This document shows positions 1-8,144 of a stretch of 64,000 nt of DNA, piece by piece. The position numbers and the translations under genes are program-made. Every line of letters starts with the position of its first letter. Within the stretch, counting starts at the first letter, position 1. The stretch is taken from NCBI GenBank assembly GCA_947584595.1, contig CANPWP010000003.1, forward strand, positions 93,336 through 157,335, written 5' to 3'. The notes under the pieces are model-generated. The model searched no databases. It was not told the origin of the DNA and saw only the letters and a list, made by a program, of their open reading frames with translations. This stretch comes from an uncultured Clostridia bacterium. Its GTDB lineage: Bacteria > Bacillota > Clostridia > Oscillospirales > Acutalibacteraceae.

Positions 1-1241
1 ATGAGGTTAAAAACCCCACAATACTTATCGGTAAAGATACAAGATTATCGGGAGATATGCTTGAAGGAGCGTTGATTGCAGGACTTTGCTCCGTAGGAGC
101 AAATGTTAAGCTGTTAGGCGTAGTGCCCACTCCTGCAGTAGCCTATTTAATCGGAAAATATAAGGCGGATGCAGGAATTATGATTTCTGCCTCTCATAAT
201 CCTTTTGAATTTAACGGAATTAAAATTTTCAGTTATGAGGGTTATAAACTGCCTGACGACTTGGAAGAACAGATTGAAGCCATAGTTCTTGATAATGTAG
301 AGCCATATAAAGTTGCTGATGATGGCGAAATCGGCACGGTGGAAGTTCTCGATAATGCCGTGGATGATTATATAGAACATATTGTTTCTGCAATTGATAC
401 GAATTTGAAAGGTATGGAGATTGCACTTGACTGCTCAAACGGCTCATCTTCAAGAACAGCACGAAAGCTGTTTGAAAAATTAGGAGCAAAGTGCCATATG
501 CTTTTTGATAATCCCGATGGAATAAATATAAATAAAGATTGCGGTTCAACACATATTGAAACGCTGAAAAAATATGTTTTTGATAATAAGCTTGACGCAG
601 GACTTGCTTTTGACGGAGACGCCGACAGGTGTCTTGCAGTAGACGATAAGGGACAGCTTGTTGACGGCGACTATATTATTGCAATTATAACTGCGGATAT
701 GAAAAGCAGAGGAGTACTTAAAAAAAATACAGTTGTTGGAACAGTAATGACGAATATGGGCTTTAATAAATTTTGTGAAGCAAACGGAATCCATTTTGTT
801 TCAACAAAAGTAGGCGACAGATATGTATTGGAGTCAATGCTTCAAGACGGCTACAATATCGGCGGAGAGCAGTCAGGCCACGTTATTCTTCTTGATTACT
901 GCACAACCGGCGACGGTCAGCTTACAGGCGCAACGCTGTTAAGCTTAATTAACAGAAGAAAAGCAAAGCTTTCATCAATAGCAACACTTATGGAAAGATA
1001 TCCGCAGGTACTTGTAAATGTAAAGGTTTCAAATGAAGGAAAGCTTGACTTCTATGTAGATAAGGAAATAAAATCAGAAATTAACAGGGTATCGGATATT
1101 TTAGGCGACACAGGCAGAATTCTTGTTCGAGTATCAGGTACAGAACCGCTTGTAAGAGTAATGCTTGAGGGCGAAGACCTTGAACAGATTTCAAATCTTG
1201 CAAACGAAACAGCGTCACTTATAAGGGAAAGACTTTCATAA
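1..1241 (+). CDS. glmM: Phosphoglucosamine mutase, 5'-truncated by window edge
   Basis: Interconverts glucosamine-6-phosphate and glucosamine-1-phosphate in the cytoplasm, feeding UDP-GlcNAc for peptidoglycan. The reading frame is open from base 3 to the stop at 1239-1241, so about 413 codons are present and roughly 35-45 N-terminal residues of a ~450-residue family lie outside the window. Visible family motifs in order are the phosphoserine loop SASHNPFEFNG, the metal loop DGDADRC, the sugar-binding loop GEQSGH and the phosphate-binding RVSGTEP near the C terminus. All catalytic loops are intact. The stop overlaps the next start (TAATG), so the two genes are translationally coupled. GlmM is preferred over ManB/PgcA because of the short length and the GEQSGH/SASHNP pattern. 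Confidence 0.93.
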   Translation, partial: EVKNPTILIGKDTRLSGDMLEGALIAGLCSVGANVKLLGVVPTPAVAYLIGKYKADAGIMISASHNPFEFNGIKIFSYEGYKLPDDLEEQIEAIVLDNVEPYKVADDGEIGTVEVLDNAVDDYIEHIVSAIDTNLKGMEIALDCSNGSSSRTARKLFEKLGAKCHMLFDNPDGININKDCGSTHIETLKKYVFDNKLDAGLAFDGDADRCLAVDDKGQLVDGDYIIAIITADMKSRGVLKKNTVVGTVMTNMGFNKFCEANGIHFVSTKVGDRYVLESMLQDGYNIGGEQSGHVILLDYCTTGDGQLTGATLLSLINRRKAKLSSIATLMERYPQVLVNVKVSNEGKLDFYVDKEIKSEINRVSDILGDTGRILVRVSGTEPLVRVMLEGEDLEQISNLANETASLIRERLS

Positions 1242-2104
1242 TGAGAATAGCAGAAAACTGGAAGGATTATGAGCTTATAGACGCATCAGACGGCGAAAGG
1301 CTGGAACGCTGGAAAGATATTATCCTCATAAGACCCGACCCGCAGATAATCTGGACGACAAATAAGAAAAATTCTCTTTGGGAAAATGCCCACGCAAGAT
1401 ACCGCAGAAGCAATAAAGGCGGTGGAAGCTGGCAGGTCTATAAAAAATTGCCTGCTCAGTGGAGTATAAATTATAATAATCTTGTGTTTAATATTAAACC
1501 TATGGGGTTTAAGCATACAGGAGTTTTCCCGGAACAGGCTGTAAACTGGGATTTTGTAAGCGAAAAAATAAAAGCTGAAAAAAGTAAAGTTAAGGTGTTG
1601 AATCTTTTCGGATATACAGGATGTGCAACGCTGTCCTGTATGAATGCAGGTGCAGAGGTTTGCCATGTTGACGCATCAAAAGGAATGGTTCAATGGGCAA
1701 AGGAAAATGCAGCATCAAGTAAAATTGCAGATAAGCCCGTAAGATGGCTTGTCGACGACTGCATTAAATTTGTTCAGCGTGAAATCCGACGGGGAAATAA
1801 ATATGACGGTATTATTATGGACCCGCCCTCATACGGAAGAGGACCAAACGGAGAAGTTTGGAAATTGGAAGAGCAACTTTATTCTCTTGTGGAATTATGC
1901 CGTCAGGTAATTTCCGAAAATCCGCTGTTTTTCATACTTAATTCCTACACAACAGGTCTTTCGCCTGCTGTAATGGAATATTTGCTCGGAGTTTTACTGA
2001 AATCAAAGTTTGGCGGCAAAATTTCATCAGATGAAATCGGCTTGCCTGTAACAGAAACAGGTCTTGTTTTGCCCTGCGGTTCAACGGCAATTTGGGAAAG
2101 ATAA
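1241..2104 (+). CDS. Class I SAM-dependent methyltransferase, RlmI-like
   Basis: Predicted cytoplasmic RNA or protein methyltransferase of 287 residues. The Rossmann-like SAM site reads LNLFGYTGCATLS (about residues 121-133), followed by the acidic HVDAS at the end of strand 2 and the DPPSYGRG motif typical of the COG1092/RlmI group of rRNA cytosine methyltransferases. The N-terminal part matches the substrate-side half of that group, but no PUA domain is present, so the exact target is uncertain. It overlaps glmM by one base and is followed 15 bases later by ecfA1. Its place before the ECF genes is probably co-transcription rather than a functional link. Confidence 0.78.
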   Translation: MRIAENWKDYELIDASDGERLERWKDIILIRPDPQIIWTTNKKNSLWENAHARYRRSNKGGGSWQVYKKLPAQWSINYNNLVFNIKPMGFKHTGVFPEQAVNWDFVSEKIKAEKSKVKVLNLFGYTGCATLSCMNAGAEVCHVDASKGMVQWAKENAASSKIADKPVRWLVDDCIKFVQREIRRGNKYDGIIMDPPSYGRGPNGEVWKLEEQLYSLVELCRQVISENPLFFILNSYTTGLSPAVMEYLLGVLLKSKFGGKISSDEIGLPVTETGLVLPCGSTAIWER

Positions 2105-2119
2105 TTTTTGGAGATTAAT

Positions 2120-2971
2120 ATGGAGTTTATTACTGCTGAAAACGTCACTTTTTACTATGAAAATGATGATGAACAGCAAAATTCAATAATAAAAAATGCA
2201 ATAGACGGTGTATCTCTTGAAGTAAAAAAGGGAGAATTTATAGCTCTTTTAGGTCATAACGGCTGCGGTAAGTCCACAATGGCAAAGCATTTTAACGCAA
2301 TGCTTTTGCCTCAGGGCGGCAGTGTTTATGTTGACGGAATAGATACTAAAACAGAGGGTAAAACCTTTGATATAAGAAAACAAGTTGGGCTTGTTCTGCA
2401 AAATCCTGACAATCAGCTTGTTGCAAGTATTGTAGAAGAGGATGTAGCTTTTGGCCCTGAAAATTTAGGAATACCCCCAAAGAAAATAAGAGAAAGGGTA
2501 GATAATGCCCTTAAAGCCGTAGATATGTACGAATACAGAAAGCATGCTCCGTATAAATTAAGCGGAGGTCAAAAACAGCGAATTGCCATTGCAGGTATAA
2601 TTGCAATGGAGCCTGATTGTATAGTACTTGACGAGCCTACAGCTATGCTTGACCCAAAGGGCAGAGACGAAGTTTTAAAGGCCATACAAAAGCTCAATAA
2701 AGAAAATAACATAACAATAATTCTTATTACACATTATATGGACGAGGCCGTTTTGGCGGACAGAGTTATAGTTATGGATAAAGGCAAAATTTTAACTCAG
2801 GGCAAACCAAGAGAAGTTTTTTCTCAGGTTCATCTTCTTAAAAAGCACCGCCTTGATGTACCGCAGGCAACCGAGCTTGCTTATAAGCTTAAATGCAGCG
2901 GAGTTAAAATAGATAAAATGCCCCTCACAGATGAGGAATGTGTAGAAATGCTGGAGGGTATTTTAAAATGA
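2120..2971 (+). CDS. ecfA1: Energy-coupling factor transporter ATPase EcfA1
   Basis: One of two ATPases powering ECF-type vitamin and cofactor uptake at the cytoplasmic membrane. It carries Walker [10 protein letters not shown], the Q-loop region LVLQNPDNQ, the ABC signature LSGGQKQR and Walker B CIVLDEPT, followed by the switch His in LITHYMDEA. The start at 2120 is chosen because GGAG lies six bases upstream; an in-frame TTG at 2108 overlaps that ribosome-binding site and is unlikely. The stop overlaps the start of ecfA2 (ATGA). Together with the next two genes it forms the common group II ECF module; no S component is beside it, so substrates cannot be read from this window. Confidence 0.92.
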   Translation: MEFITAENVTFYYENDDEQQNSIIKNAIDGVSLEVKKGEFIALLGHNGCGKSTMAKHFNAMLLPQGGSVYVDGIDTKTEGKTFDIRKQVGLVLQNPDNQLVASIVEEDVAFGPENLGIPPKKIRERVDNALKAVDMYEYRKHAPYKLSGGQKQRIAIAGIIAMEPDCIVLDEPTAMLDPKGRDEVLKAIQKLNKENNITIILITHYMDEAVLADRVIVMDKGKILTQGKPREVFSQVHLLKKHRLDVPQATELAYKLKCSGVKIDKMPLTDEECVEMLEGILK

Positions 2972-3834
2972 GTATAATTGAAACAAGAGATTTATCTTTT
3001 GTTTACGGCATAGATACTCCATTTGAAAAAAGAGCCGTAAACAATGTTAATATAAAAATAGAGCAAGGTGAATTTATCGGTATAATGGGTCATACAGGCT
3101 CGGGAAAATCTACCTTTGTTCAAATGCTTAACGGTTTAATAAAACCAACCTCCGGACAAGTTCTTTTAAACGGCAAAGATATATGGGAAAATCCAAAGGA
3201 AATCAGAAAAGTAAGGTTTCAGGTGGGAATGGTTTTTCAGTATCCCGAATATCAGCTTTTTGAAGAAACCGTATATAAGGATATTTCATTCGGTCCTAAA
3301 AATATGGGATTGACCGATTCAGAAATAGATAAAAGAGTAAGAGATGCTGCAAGGTTTGTAGATTTAAGCGGCGAACTTCTTTTCAAATCACCCTTTGATT
3401 TGTCAGGCGGCGAAAAACGCCGTGCGGCTATTGCAGGAGTGCTTGCAATGGATCCCGATGTGCTTATTTTAGACGAGCCTACCGCAGGATTAGACCCAAT
3501 GGGCAGAGATATACTGTTAAGCCAAATTTGCCAGTATCATAAACAAAGAAAAAATACGGTTTTGCTTGTATCACACAGTATGGAGGACATTGCAAGGGTA
3601 TCAGACAAAATTATGGTTATGAATAAATCAAACCTTGAAATGTTTGATAAGACAAAAAATGTTTTCTCACAAAATAAACATCTTGAAGAAATCGGACTTC
3701 GTGTACCGCAGATAACAAAAATTATGGCTTCTTTAAATGAAAAAGGCTATGATTTTTCAGAAGGAATTTTAACTGTGGAGCAGGCCTTTGCAGAAATTCT
3801 TACAAAATTGAATAAGGAGGGAAAGTTATGGTAA
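2968..3834 (+). CDS. ecfA2: Energy-coupling factor transporter ATPase EcfA2
   Basis: The second ABC ATPase of the ECF module, 288 residues, forming a heterodimer with EcfA1 in the known family. Motifs are Walker [11 protein letters not shown]-loop [10 protein letters not shown], signature LSGGEKRR and Walker B VLILDEPT. The ATG at 2968 overlaps the stop of ecfA1 by four bases, and upstream in-frame codons lie inside ecfA1 coding sequence. It ends seven bases inside the start of ecfT, another coupled overlap. The C-terminal extension after the nucleotide-binding domain (about residues 235-288) is usual for EcfA proteins. Confidence 0.92.
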   Translation: MSIIETRDLSFVYGIDTPFEKRAVNNVNIKIEQGEFIGIMGHTGSGKSTFVQMLNGLIKPTSGQVLLNGKDIWENPKEIRKVRFQVGMVFQYPEYQLFEETVYKDISFGPKNMGLTDSEIDKRVRDAARFVDLSGELLFKSPFDLSGGEKRRAAIAGVLAMDPDVLILDEPTAGLDPMGRDILLSQICQYHKQRKNTVLLVSHSMEDIARVSDKIMVMNKSNLEMFDKTKNVFSQNKHLEEIGLRVPQITKIMASLNEKGYDFSEGILTVEQAFAEILTKLNKEGKLW

Positions 3835-4640
3835 GAGATGTAACCTTAGGACAGTATCTTCCCGGAAACAGCCTTATTCACAGAATGGACGCAAGGGCAA
3901 AAATTGTTTTGCTGATTTCATTTATTGTAATGATTTTCTGTGCATTCAATTTTGTATCTTTAGCTTTAACTGCCGCCGTTACAATTTTAATTGTCATTTC
4001 AAGCGGTATTCCTTTAAAAATGTATCTTAAAAGCTTAAAGGTAATTATTTTTATTGTTGTTATAACTTCAGTCCTTAATCTCTTTTACGGAACAGGCGAT
4101 CCTCTTTGGCAGTGGGGATTTTTAAAGATAACCTGGTCGGGAATAAGCAGGGCAATATTTGTAACCATAAGAATTATTTGCTTGATTCTTGCGACCTCAG
4201 CCTTAACCTTTACTACATCGCCCACAAATTTGACAGACGCTCTCGAAAGGCTGATGAAGCCTTTAAAGGTTTTTCATATAAAGGTTCACGAAATAGCAAT
4301 GATGATGACAATTGCATTAAGATTTATTCCAACTTTGCTGGAAGAAACAGATAAAATTATGCAGGCACAAAAGGCAAGAGGAGCAGATATGGATTCAGGA
4401 AACATAATTCAAAGAATTAAAGCCCTGATACCTGTTTTAATTCCTCTTTTTGTATCTTCATTCAGAAGAGCCTATGAGCTTGCAATGGCTATGGAATGCC
4501 GTTGTTATCAGGGGGGAGAAGGCAGAACAAAGATGAAAGTACTGCATATGTCAGCAATCGACTATATTATGATTGCTTTAATGGCAGTAGTTTTGGCAGG
4601 AGTTATTTTCTGCAACATATTCTTTTGGGAGTTAGTGTGA
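3828..4640 (+). CDS. ecfT: Energy-coupling factor transporter transmembrane protein EcfT
   Basis: Integral membrane scaffold that joins the ATPase pair to interchangeable substrate-binding S components. The 270-residue protein has several hydrophobic segments in the first half and one near the C terminus. The cytoplasmic coupling helices carry the diagnostic Ala-Arg-Gly motif in QKARGADMDSG and the second, divergent AMECRCYQGG. A strong ribosome-binding site AAGGAGG sits seven bases before the ATG, within the end of ecfA2. Its stop overlaps the GTG proposed as the truA start. Confidence 0.92.
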   Translation: MVRDVTLGQYLPGNSLIHRMDARAKIVLLISFIVMIFCAFNFVSLALTAAVTILIVISSGIPLKMYLKSLKVIIFIVVITSVLNLFYGTGDPLWQWGFLKITWSGISRAIFVTIRIICLILATSALTFTTSPTNLTDALERLMKPLKVFHIKVHEIAMMMTIALRFIPTLLEETDKIMQAQKARGADMDSGNIIQRIKALIPVLIPLFVSSFRRAYELAMAMECRCYQGGEGRTKMKVLHMSAIDYIMIALMAVVLAGVIFCNIFFWELV

Positions 4641-5434
4641 GCAGTGATATGAGCGGCGGAACGAATAACGGTATGAACAGCGGTATGAGTAACGGTATGA
4701 GAAATTTACTTTTAACAATTTCATATGACGGAACCCGTTTCCACGGCTGGCAGATTCAGCAAAACGCAGTAACAGTCCAGCAGGTTTTTCAGGAATCGCT
4801 TTATAAAATTATAGAACAAATTCCCGACATTAAAGGCTGCAGCAGAACAGATTCAGGTGTTCACGCAAATATGTACTGCATAAGTATGAAAACCGACCAT
4901 CCAATTCCTGCGGTAAGACTGAAAGCGGCGCTTAACCGTTATCTTCCAAAATCTATAGCCGTACTTGACTGTAAAGAAGTACCAATGGATTTTCACGCAC
5001 GATACAGTTGTAAAAGCAAACGGTATATATATAAAATCTGGAACGATGAGGTAAGAAATCCTTTTTTAGAGGGTTATGCACTTCATTACAGATATTATTT
5101 AGATGAAAAGCTGTTAAATAAAGCGTCTCAGGCTTATGTAGGAAAGCACGATTTTACTTCTTTTTGCACAATAGATAAAAGAGAAAAGGGAGACTTTACA
5201 AGAAATGTAAAGCTGTTTTCCGTTGAAAGAAATGATAAGCTTATAACTATGACGGTAGAGGCAGACGGCTTTTTATATAATATGGTAAGGATTATGGTAG
5301 GAACGCTTTTAAGGATTCAGCAGGGGAAAATTAAACCTGAAGAAATACCGTATATAATTGAGCAGAAAAACAGAAAGTTTGCAGGACCAACTGCACCTGC
5401 AATGGGACTTTATCTTGATAAAGTAAATTATTGA
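4637..5434 (+). CDS. truA: tRNA pseudouridine synthase TruA
   Basis: Makes pseudouridine at positions 38-40 of tRNA anticodon arms. The catalytic Asp lies in GCSRTDSGVHA, and TISYDGTRFHGWQ is the usual opening of the family. The start is uncertain. A GTG at 4637 overlaps the ecfT stop and has GGGAG five bases upstream; ATG codons at 4649 and 4697 are alternatives, the last giving the typical MRNLLLTISYDG beginning but without a good ribosome-binding site. If the upstream start is used, the protein gains about 20 residues rich in Gly, Asn, Ser and Met in short repeats, which is unusual for TruA. ecfA-ecfA-ecfT-truA is a familiar Firmicutes order. Confidence 0.9.
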   Translation: MSSDMSGGTNNGMNSGMSNGMRNLLLTISYDGTRFHGWQIQQNAVTVQQVFQESLYKIIEQIPDIKGCSRTDSGVHANMYCISMKTDHPIPAVRLKAALNRYLPKSIAVLDCKEVPMDFHARYSCKSKRYIYKIWNDEVRNPFLEGYALHYRYYLDEKLLNKASQAYVGKHDFTSFCTIDKREKGDFTRNVKLFSVERNDKLITMTVEADGFLYNMVRIMVGTLLRIQQGKIKPEEIPYIIEQKNRKFAGPTAPAMGLYLDKVNY

Positions 5435-5449
5435 AAGGGGGTCATATGA

Positions 5450-6706
5450 ATGTTTAATAAAAACCGTCGCAGATATTCAGACCAAAAAGCTAAAAAACTG
5501 AACCGCAATGTAATCAGCTATGAAGAAGTGCCGCTTGATGATTATGAGGAGGAAACGACAAGAGTATCCTCGGTAGATGCAAAAAAAATTGTAAAAATAG
5601 TGATTTTACTTTTAATATTGGGACTTATTGTATTTGCTTTTGCAAACAGAAACAGTCTGACCCCGGAAAATATTTCAAACTGGTTTAAATATGATGTTTT
5701 AGGACAGGGAGACGGCAAGGGCTATCCCGTAAATATCGTTGGTACAAATGTAGATGCAAATAATATGATAACTGTAGGCAATACAATTTCTTACGCATCG
5801 GATACATCGTTTGTAACTCTCAGTTCTAATGCAAGCCAAATTCAAAATTATCAGTTAAGCTATTCAAGTCCTGTTATATCAAATAACGGCAATAATCTGC
5901 TTATATACAGCTTAGGCGGCAAGGAATTTAATGTTGGAACAACAAATGAAATTACCTATGCGGGAAAGACTGATGATAATATTTTCACAGGCGATATATC
6001 AGTATCAGGCGTTTACGGAGTTGTTACACAGACAAGCGGATATCTTTCAAAGCTTTATATTTTCAATAAAGAAAATAAACAGATTTACGCTTATTCTTTT
6101 TCTGATTATTACATAACTTCTTTGTCAATCAATCCAAGCGGAACTCAGTGTATAGCCTGTGGTATATCTGCAAAAGAGGGCAGTTTTTCGGGAATTGTAT
6201 ATGTTCTTGATTTTAAGCAGGAAGAACCTCTTGGTACTTATGAAATAAATGAAAATGTAATTTACAGATCGGAGTATTTTTCCTCAAACGAGGCTTGCCT
6301 GATTGGAGATACAGCCTCATATTTAATGAGTACCTCAGACGGAGCCTTGACTGAAAATTCATATAATCAAATGTTGCTTACAGCTTATGAGGTAAACGAA
6401 AACACAGGTAATTATTCTATATCTCTTTCAAGAACAGGCGACGGACACTCCTGTACTGTCAAAACATTTAATTCATCAGGAGAAACGGTTTCAGAAATTG
6501 AAACAGATTATAAAATTTCAGCATTAACACTTCAAAAGGGAGATATATATATTTTAGAGAACAGCAATGTACATTGCTATGATTTCAGCGGAAATGAAAA
6601 AAGCACGGGAGATGCAGGTTCAGGCGCAAAGCAAATAAAAGTATCTTCAGACGGTACAGTATTCGTTATAGGCGTAAATGAAATAAGAAAATCAGAACTG
6701 AAATAA
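5450..6706 (+). CDS. DUF5711-like membrane-anchored protein
   Basis: Protein of 418 residues of unknown function. A basic N terminus (about residues 1-20) is followed by an acidic stretch and a single transmembrane helix near residues 45-65, which predicts type II orientation with a large extracytoplasmic domain. That domain consists of repeating beta-rich segments of about 40 residues (for example SLGGKEFNV, LYIFNKENKQIYAYSF, CYDFSGNEKS), a pattern of beta-propeller proteins; I match it to the DUF5711 family from memory. The start at 5450 has AAAGGGGGT upstream. It lies between truA and a CvpA gene on the same strand with short gaps, so it is probably in the same transcript. Confidence 0.68.
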   Translation: MFNKNRRRYSDQKAKKLNRNVISYEEVPLDDYEEETTRVSSVDAKKIVKIVILLLILGLIVFAFANRNSLTPENISNWFKYDVLGQGDGKGYPVNIVGTNVDANNMITVGNTISYASDTSFVTLSSNASQIQNYQLSYSSPVISNNGNNLLIYSLGGKEFNVGTTNEITYAGKTDDNIFTGDISVSGVYGVVTQTSGYLSKLYIFNKENKQIYAYSFSDYYITSLSINPSGTQCIACGISAKEGSFSGIVYVLDFKQEEPLGTYEINENVIYRSEYFSSNEACLIGDTASYLMSTSDGALTENSYNQMLLTAYEVNENTGNYSISLSRTGDGHSCTVKTFNSSGETVSEIETDYKISALTLQKGDIYILENSNVHCYDFSGNEKSTGDAGSGAKQIKVSSDGTVFVIGVNEIRKSELK

Positions 6707-6725
6707 TTTAATTAAGTGGAGTAAG

Positions 6726-7460
6726 GTGACCTTTTTGCTTGATTTAATAATAATTTTGCTTTTCATAGTATTCGTTATAATCGGTATTAAACGAGGTGCA
6801 ATAAAAACACTTTTAAATTTAGTAAGTGTATGGTTGTCTGTATTTTTATCATCCGTATTAGGCTCCAATATAGCACAATGGGTATATGATGTTTTTTTTA
6901 AAAACGGCATAATTGAAGGAGTAAATAATACCCTTACTCAGACAGGTGCGGCGGATAGTGTCGAGAAAACACTTGAATCAATACCTGATGTTGTATTTAA
7001 TGCTCTGTCTGCTTTTGGAATTACAAAGGATTCCTTGATTTCTCAGACAGAAGGTGCGGTTGATTCTGCTCAAATCAGTGTATCAAATGCAGTAGAAGGG
7101 GTAATCAGTCCGATTTTAACCTCAATAATCAGTTTCTTTTTAATTATAATATTATTTATTCTTTTGATTGTATTATTTAAGTTTATATTAAAACTGGTCA
7201 ACGGTTTGTTTGAGCTTCCAATACTTAATATGTTCAATAAAGCGGCAGGAGGCGTATTAGGAGCAATTGAGGGTGTAGCGCTTATTTATCTTTCTGCAGT
7301 GCTTATAAAAATAGTTTTGCCTTTTACGGGAGAAGATTTCTTTATAACACAGCAGATAATTGATGAAAGTATAATTTTTAAGACAATTTATGATATAAAT
7401 ATATTTAGCAATATTACAGAGTTATCCGAAAAAGCTAAAGAGTTAACTTTAAAAAATTAA
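6726..7460 (+). CDS. CvpA family membrane protein
   Basis: A 244-residue protein with four predicted transmembrane segments (about residues 4-21, 26-45, 128-150 and 175-195). The N-terminal pair, with IGIKRGAIKTLLNLVSVWLS between and into the helices, matches the CvpA family, whose founding member is needed for colicin V production and whose general role in Firmicutes is unclear. The start is a GTG with GGAG a few bases upstream; no better ATG exists. A long non-hydrophobic loop separates the two helix pairs. It is co-directional with its neighbours and close to pgsA. Confidence 0.72.
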   Translation: MTFLLDLIIILLFIVFVIIGIKRGAIKTLLNLVSVWLSVFLSSVLGSNIAQWVYDVFFKNGIIEGVNNTLTQTGAADSVEKTLESIPDVVFNALSAFGITKDSLISQTEGAVDSAQISVSNAVEGVISPILTSIISFFLIIILFILLIVLFKFILKLVNGLFELPILNMFNKAAGGVLGAIEGVALIYLSAVLIKIVLPFTGEDFFITQQIIDESIIFKTIYDINIFSNITELSEKAKELTLKN

Positions 7461-7475
7461 AAGGAAATGGGAAAA

Positions 7476-8060
7476 ATGGAAAAGAGAATAATAAAATTAT
7501 CGGATTTTTTAACTATACCGAATTTATTAACTTATTTGCGAATAATCTTAATAGTACCGTTTGTTATTTGTTTTCTTAATCAGAACTATGTATTGGCAAT
7601 GATCTTAATAGGCATTTCGGCACTTTCGGATTGCTGCGACGGATTTATAGCAAGAAAATTTAATCAGGTAACAGATTTAGGCAAATTACTTGATCCAGTT
7701 GCAGATAAGCTTACTTTGCTTTCGGTTATGGTTTGTATTACAATTTTTACTCCCGTAGTGCTTCCTGTAATGGCAATCCTTGTTGTCAAGGATATTGCAA
7801 TGCTTATCGGCGGGTCAAGACTTCTAAAAAAAGGTATTACACCGCCTGCGGCAAAATGGTATGGAAAAATCGGAACAATATTTTTCTATTTTTCTGTTAT
7901 TTTAATTGTATTTTTAAAGGCAGTGTATAATTATGAAAATCCGGTTTTGTCGCTGATACTTCTTTCAATTACGGCAATTGTAATGATTTATGCACTTGTT
8001 CAATATTATTTAATATACCTGCAATTATTAAAAGGAAAAAAAGAGGAATTGAAAAAATAA
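7476..8060 (+). CDS. pgsA: CDP-diacylglycerol-glycerol-3-phosphate 3-phosphatidyltransferase
   Basis: Makes phosphatidylglycerolphosphate, the committed step to phosphatidylglycerol, in the cytoplasmic membrane. The CDP-alcohol phosphotransferase signature D-G-x2-A-R-x8-G-x3-D-x3-D is complete, from CDGFIARKF through GKLLDPVAD. Several hydrophobic helices surround it. The ATG at 7476 is preferred to the ATG at 7467 because AAGGAA is nine bases before 7476 but directly abuts 7467. The segment IPNLLTYLRIILIVPF near the N terminus is the usual family opening. It is the last gene before the clpE promoter. Confidence 0.9.
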   Translation: MEKRIIKLSDFLTIPNLLTYLRIILIVPFVICFLNQNYVLAMILIGISALSDCCDGFIARKFNQVTDLGKLLDPVADKLTLLSVMVCITIFTPVVLPVMAILVVKDIAMLIGGSRLLKKGITPPAAKWYGKIGTIFFYFSVILIVFLKAVYNYENPVLSLILLSITAIVMIYALVQYYLIYLQLLKGKKEELKK

Positions 8061-8077
8061 TTAAAATGTTATATAAT
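8049..8077 (+). promoter_or_regulatory. Sigma-A type promoter of clpE
   Basis: TTGAAA at 8049-8054 and TATAAT at 8072-8077 are separated by 17 bases. The -35 lies in the end of pgsA. I see no clear CtsR heptad repeat (GGTCAAA) beside it, so heat-shock control by CtsR is not supported. Confidence 0.7.
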
Positions 8078-8144
8078 AGCCTAAAATCTTTAAAATAATT
8101 TTTTATGCTTTTAATAGATTAATGATTTATAAAAGGAGATTAAT

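Noticed and set aside
4106..4354. Frame inside ecfT
   Set aside because: It is a shadow in another frame of a well-supported gene.
1..5434. Riboswitch control of the ECF module
   Set aside because: The genes overlap or nearly touch their upstream neighbours, leaving no room for a leader.
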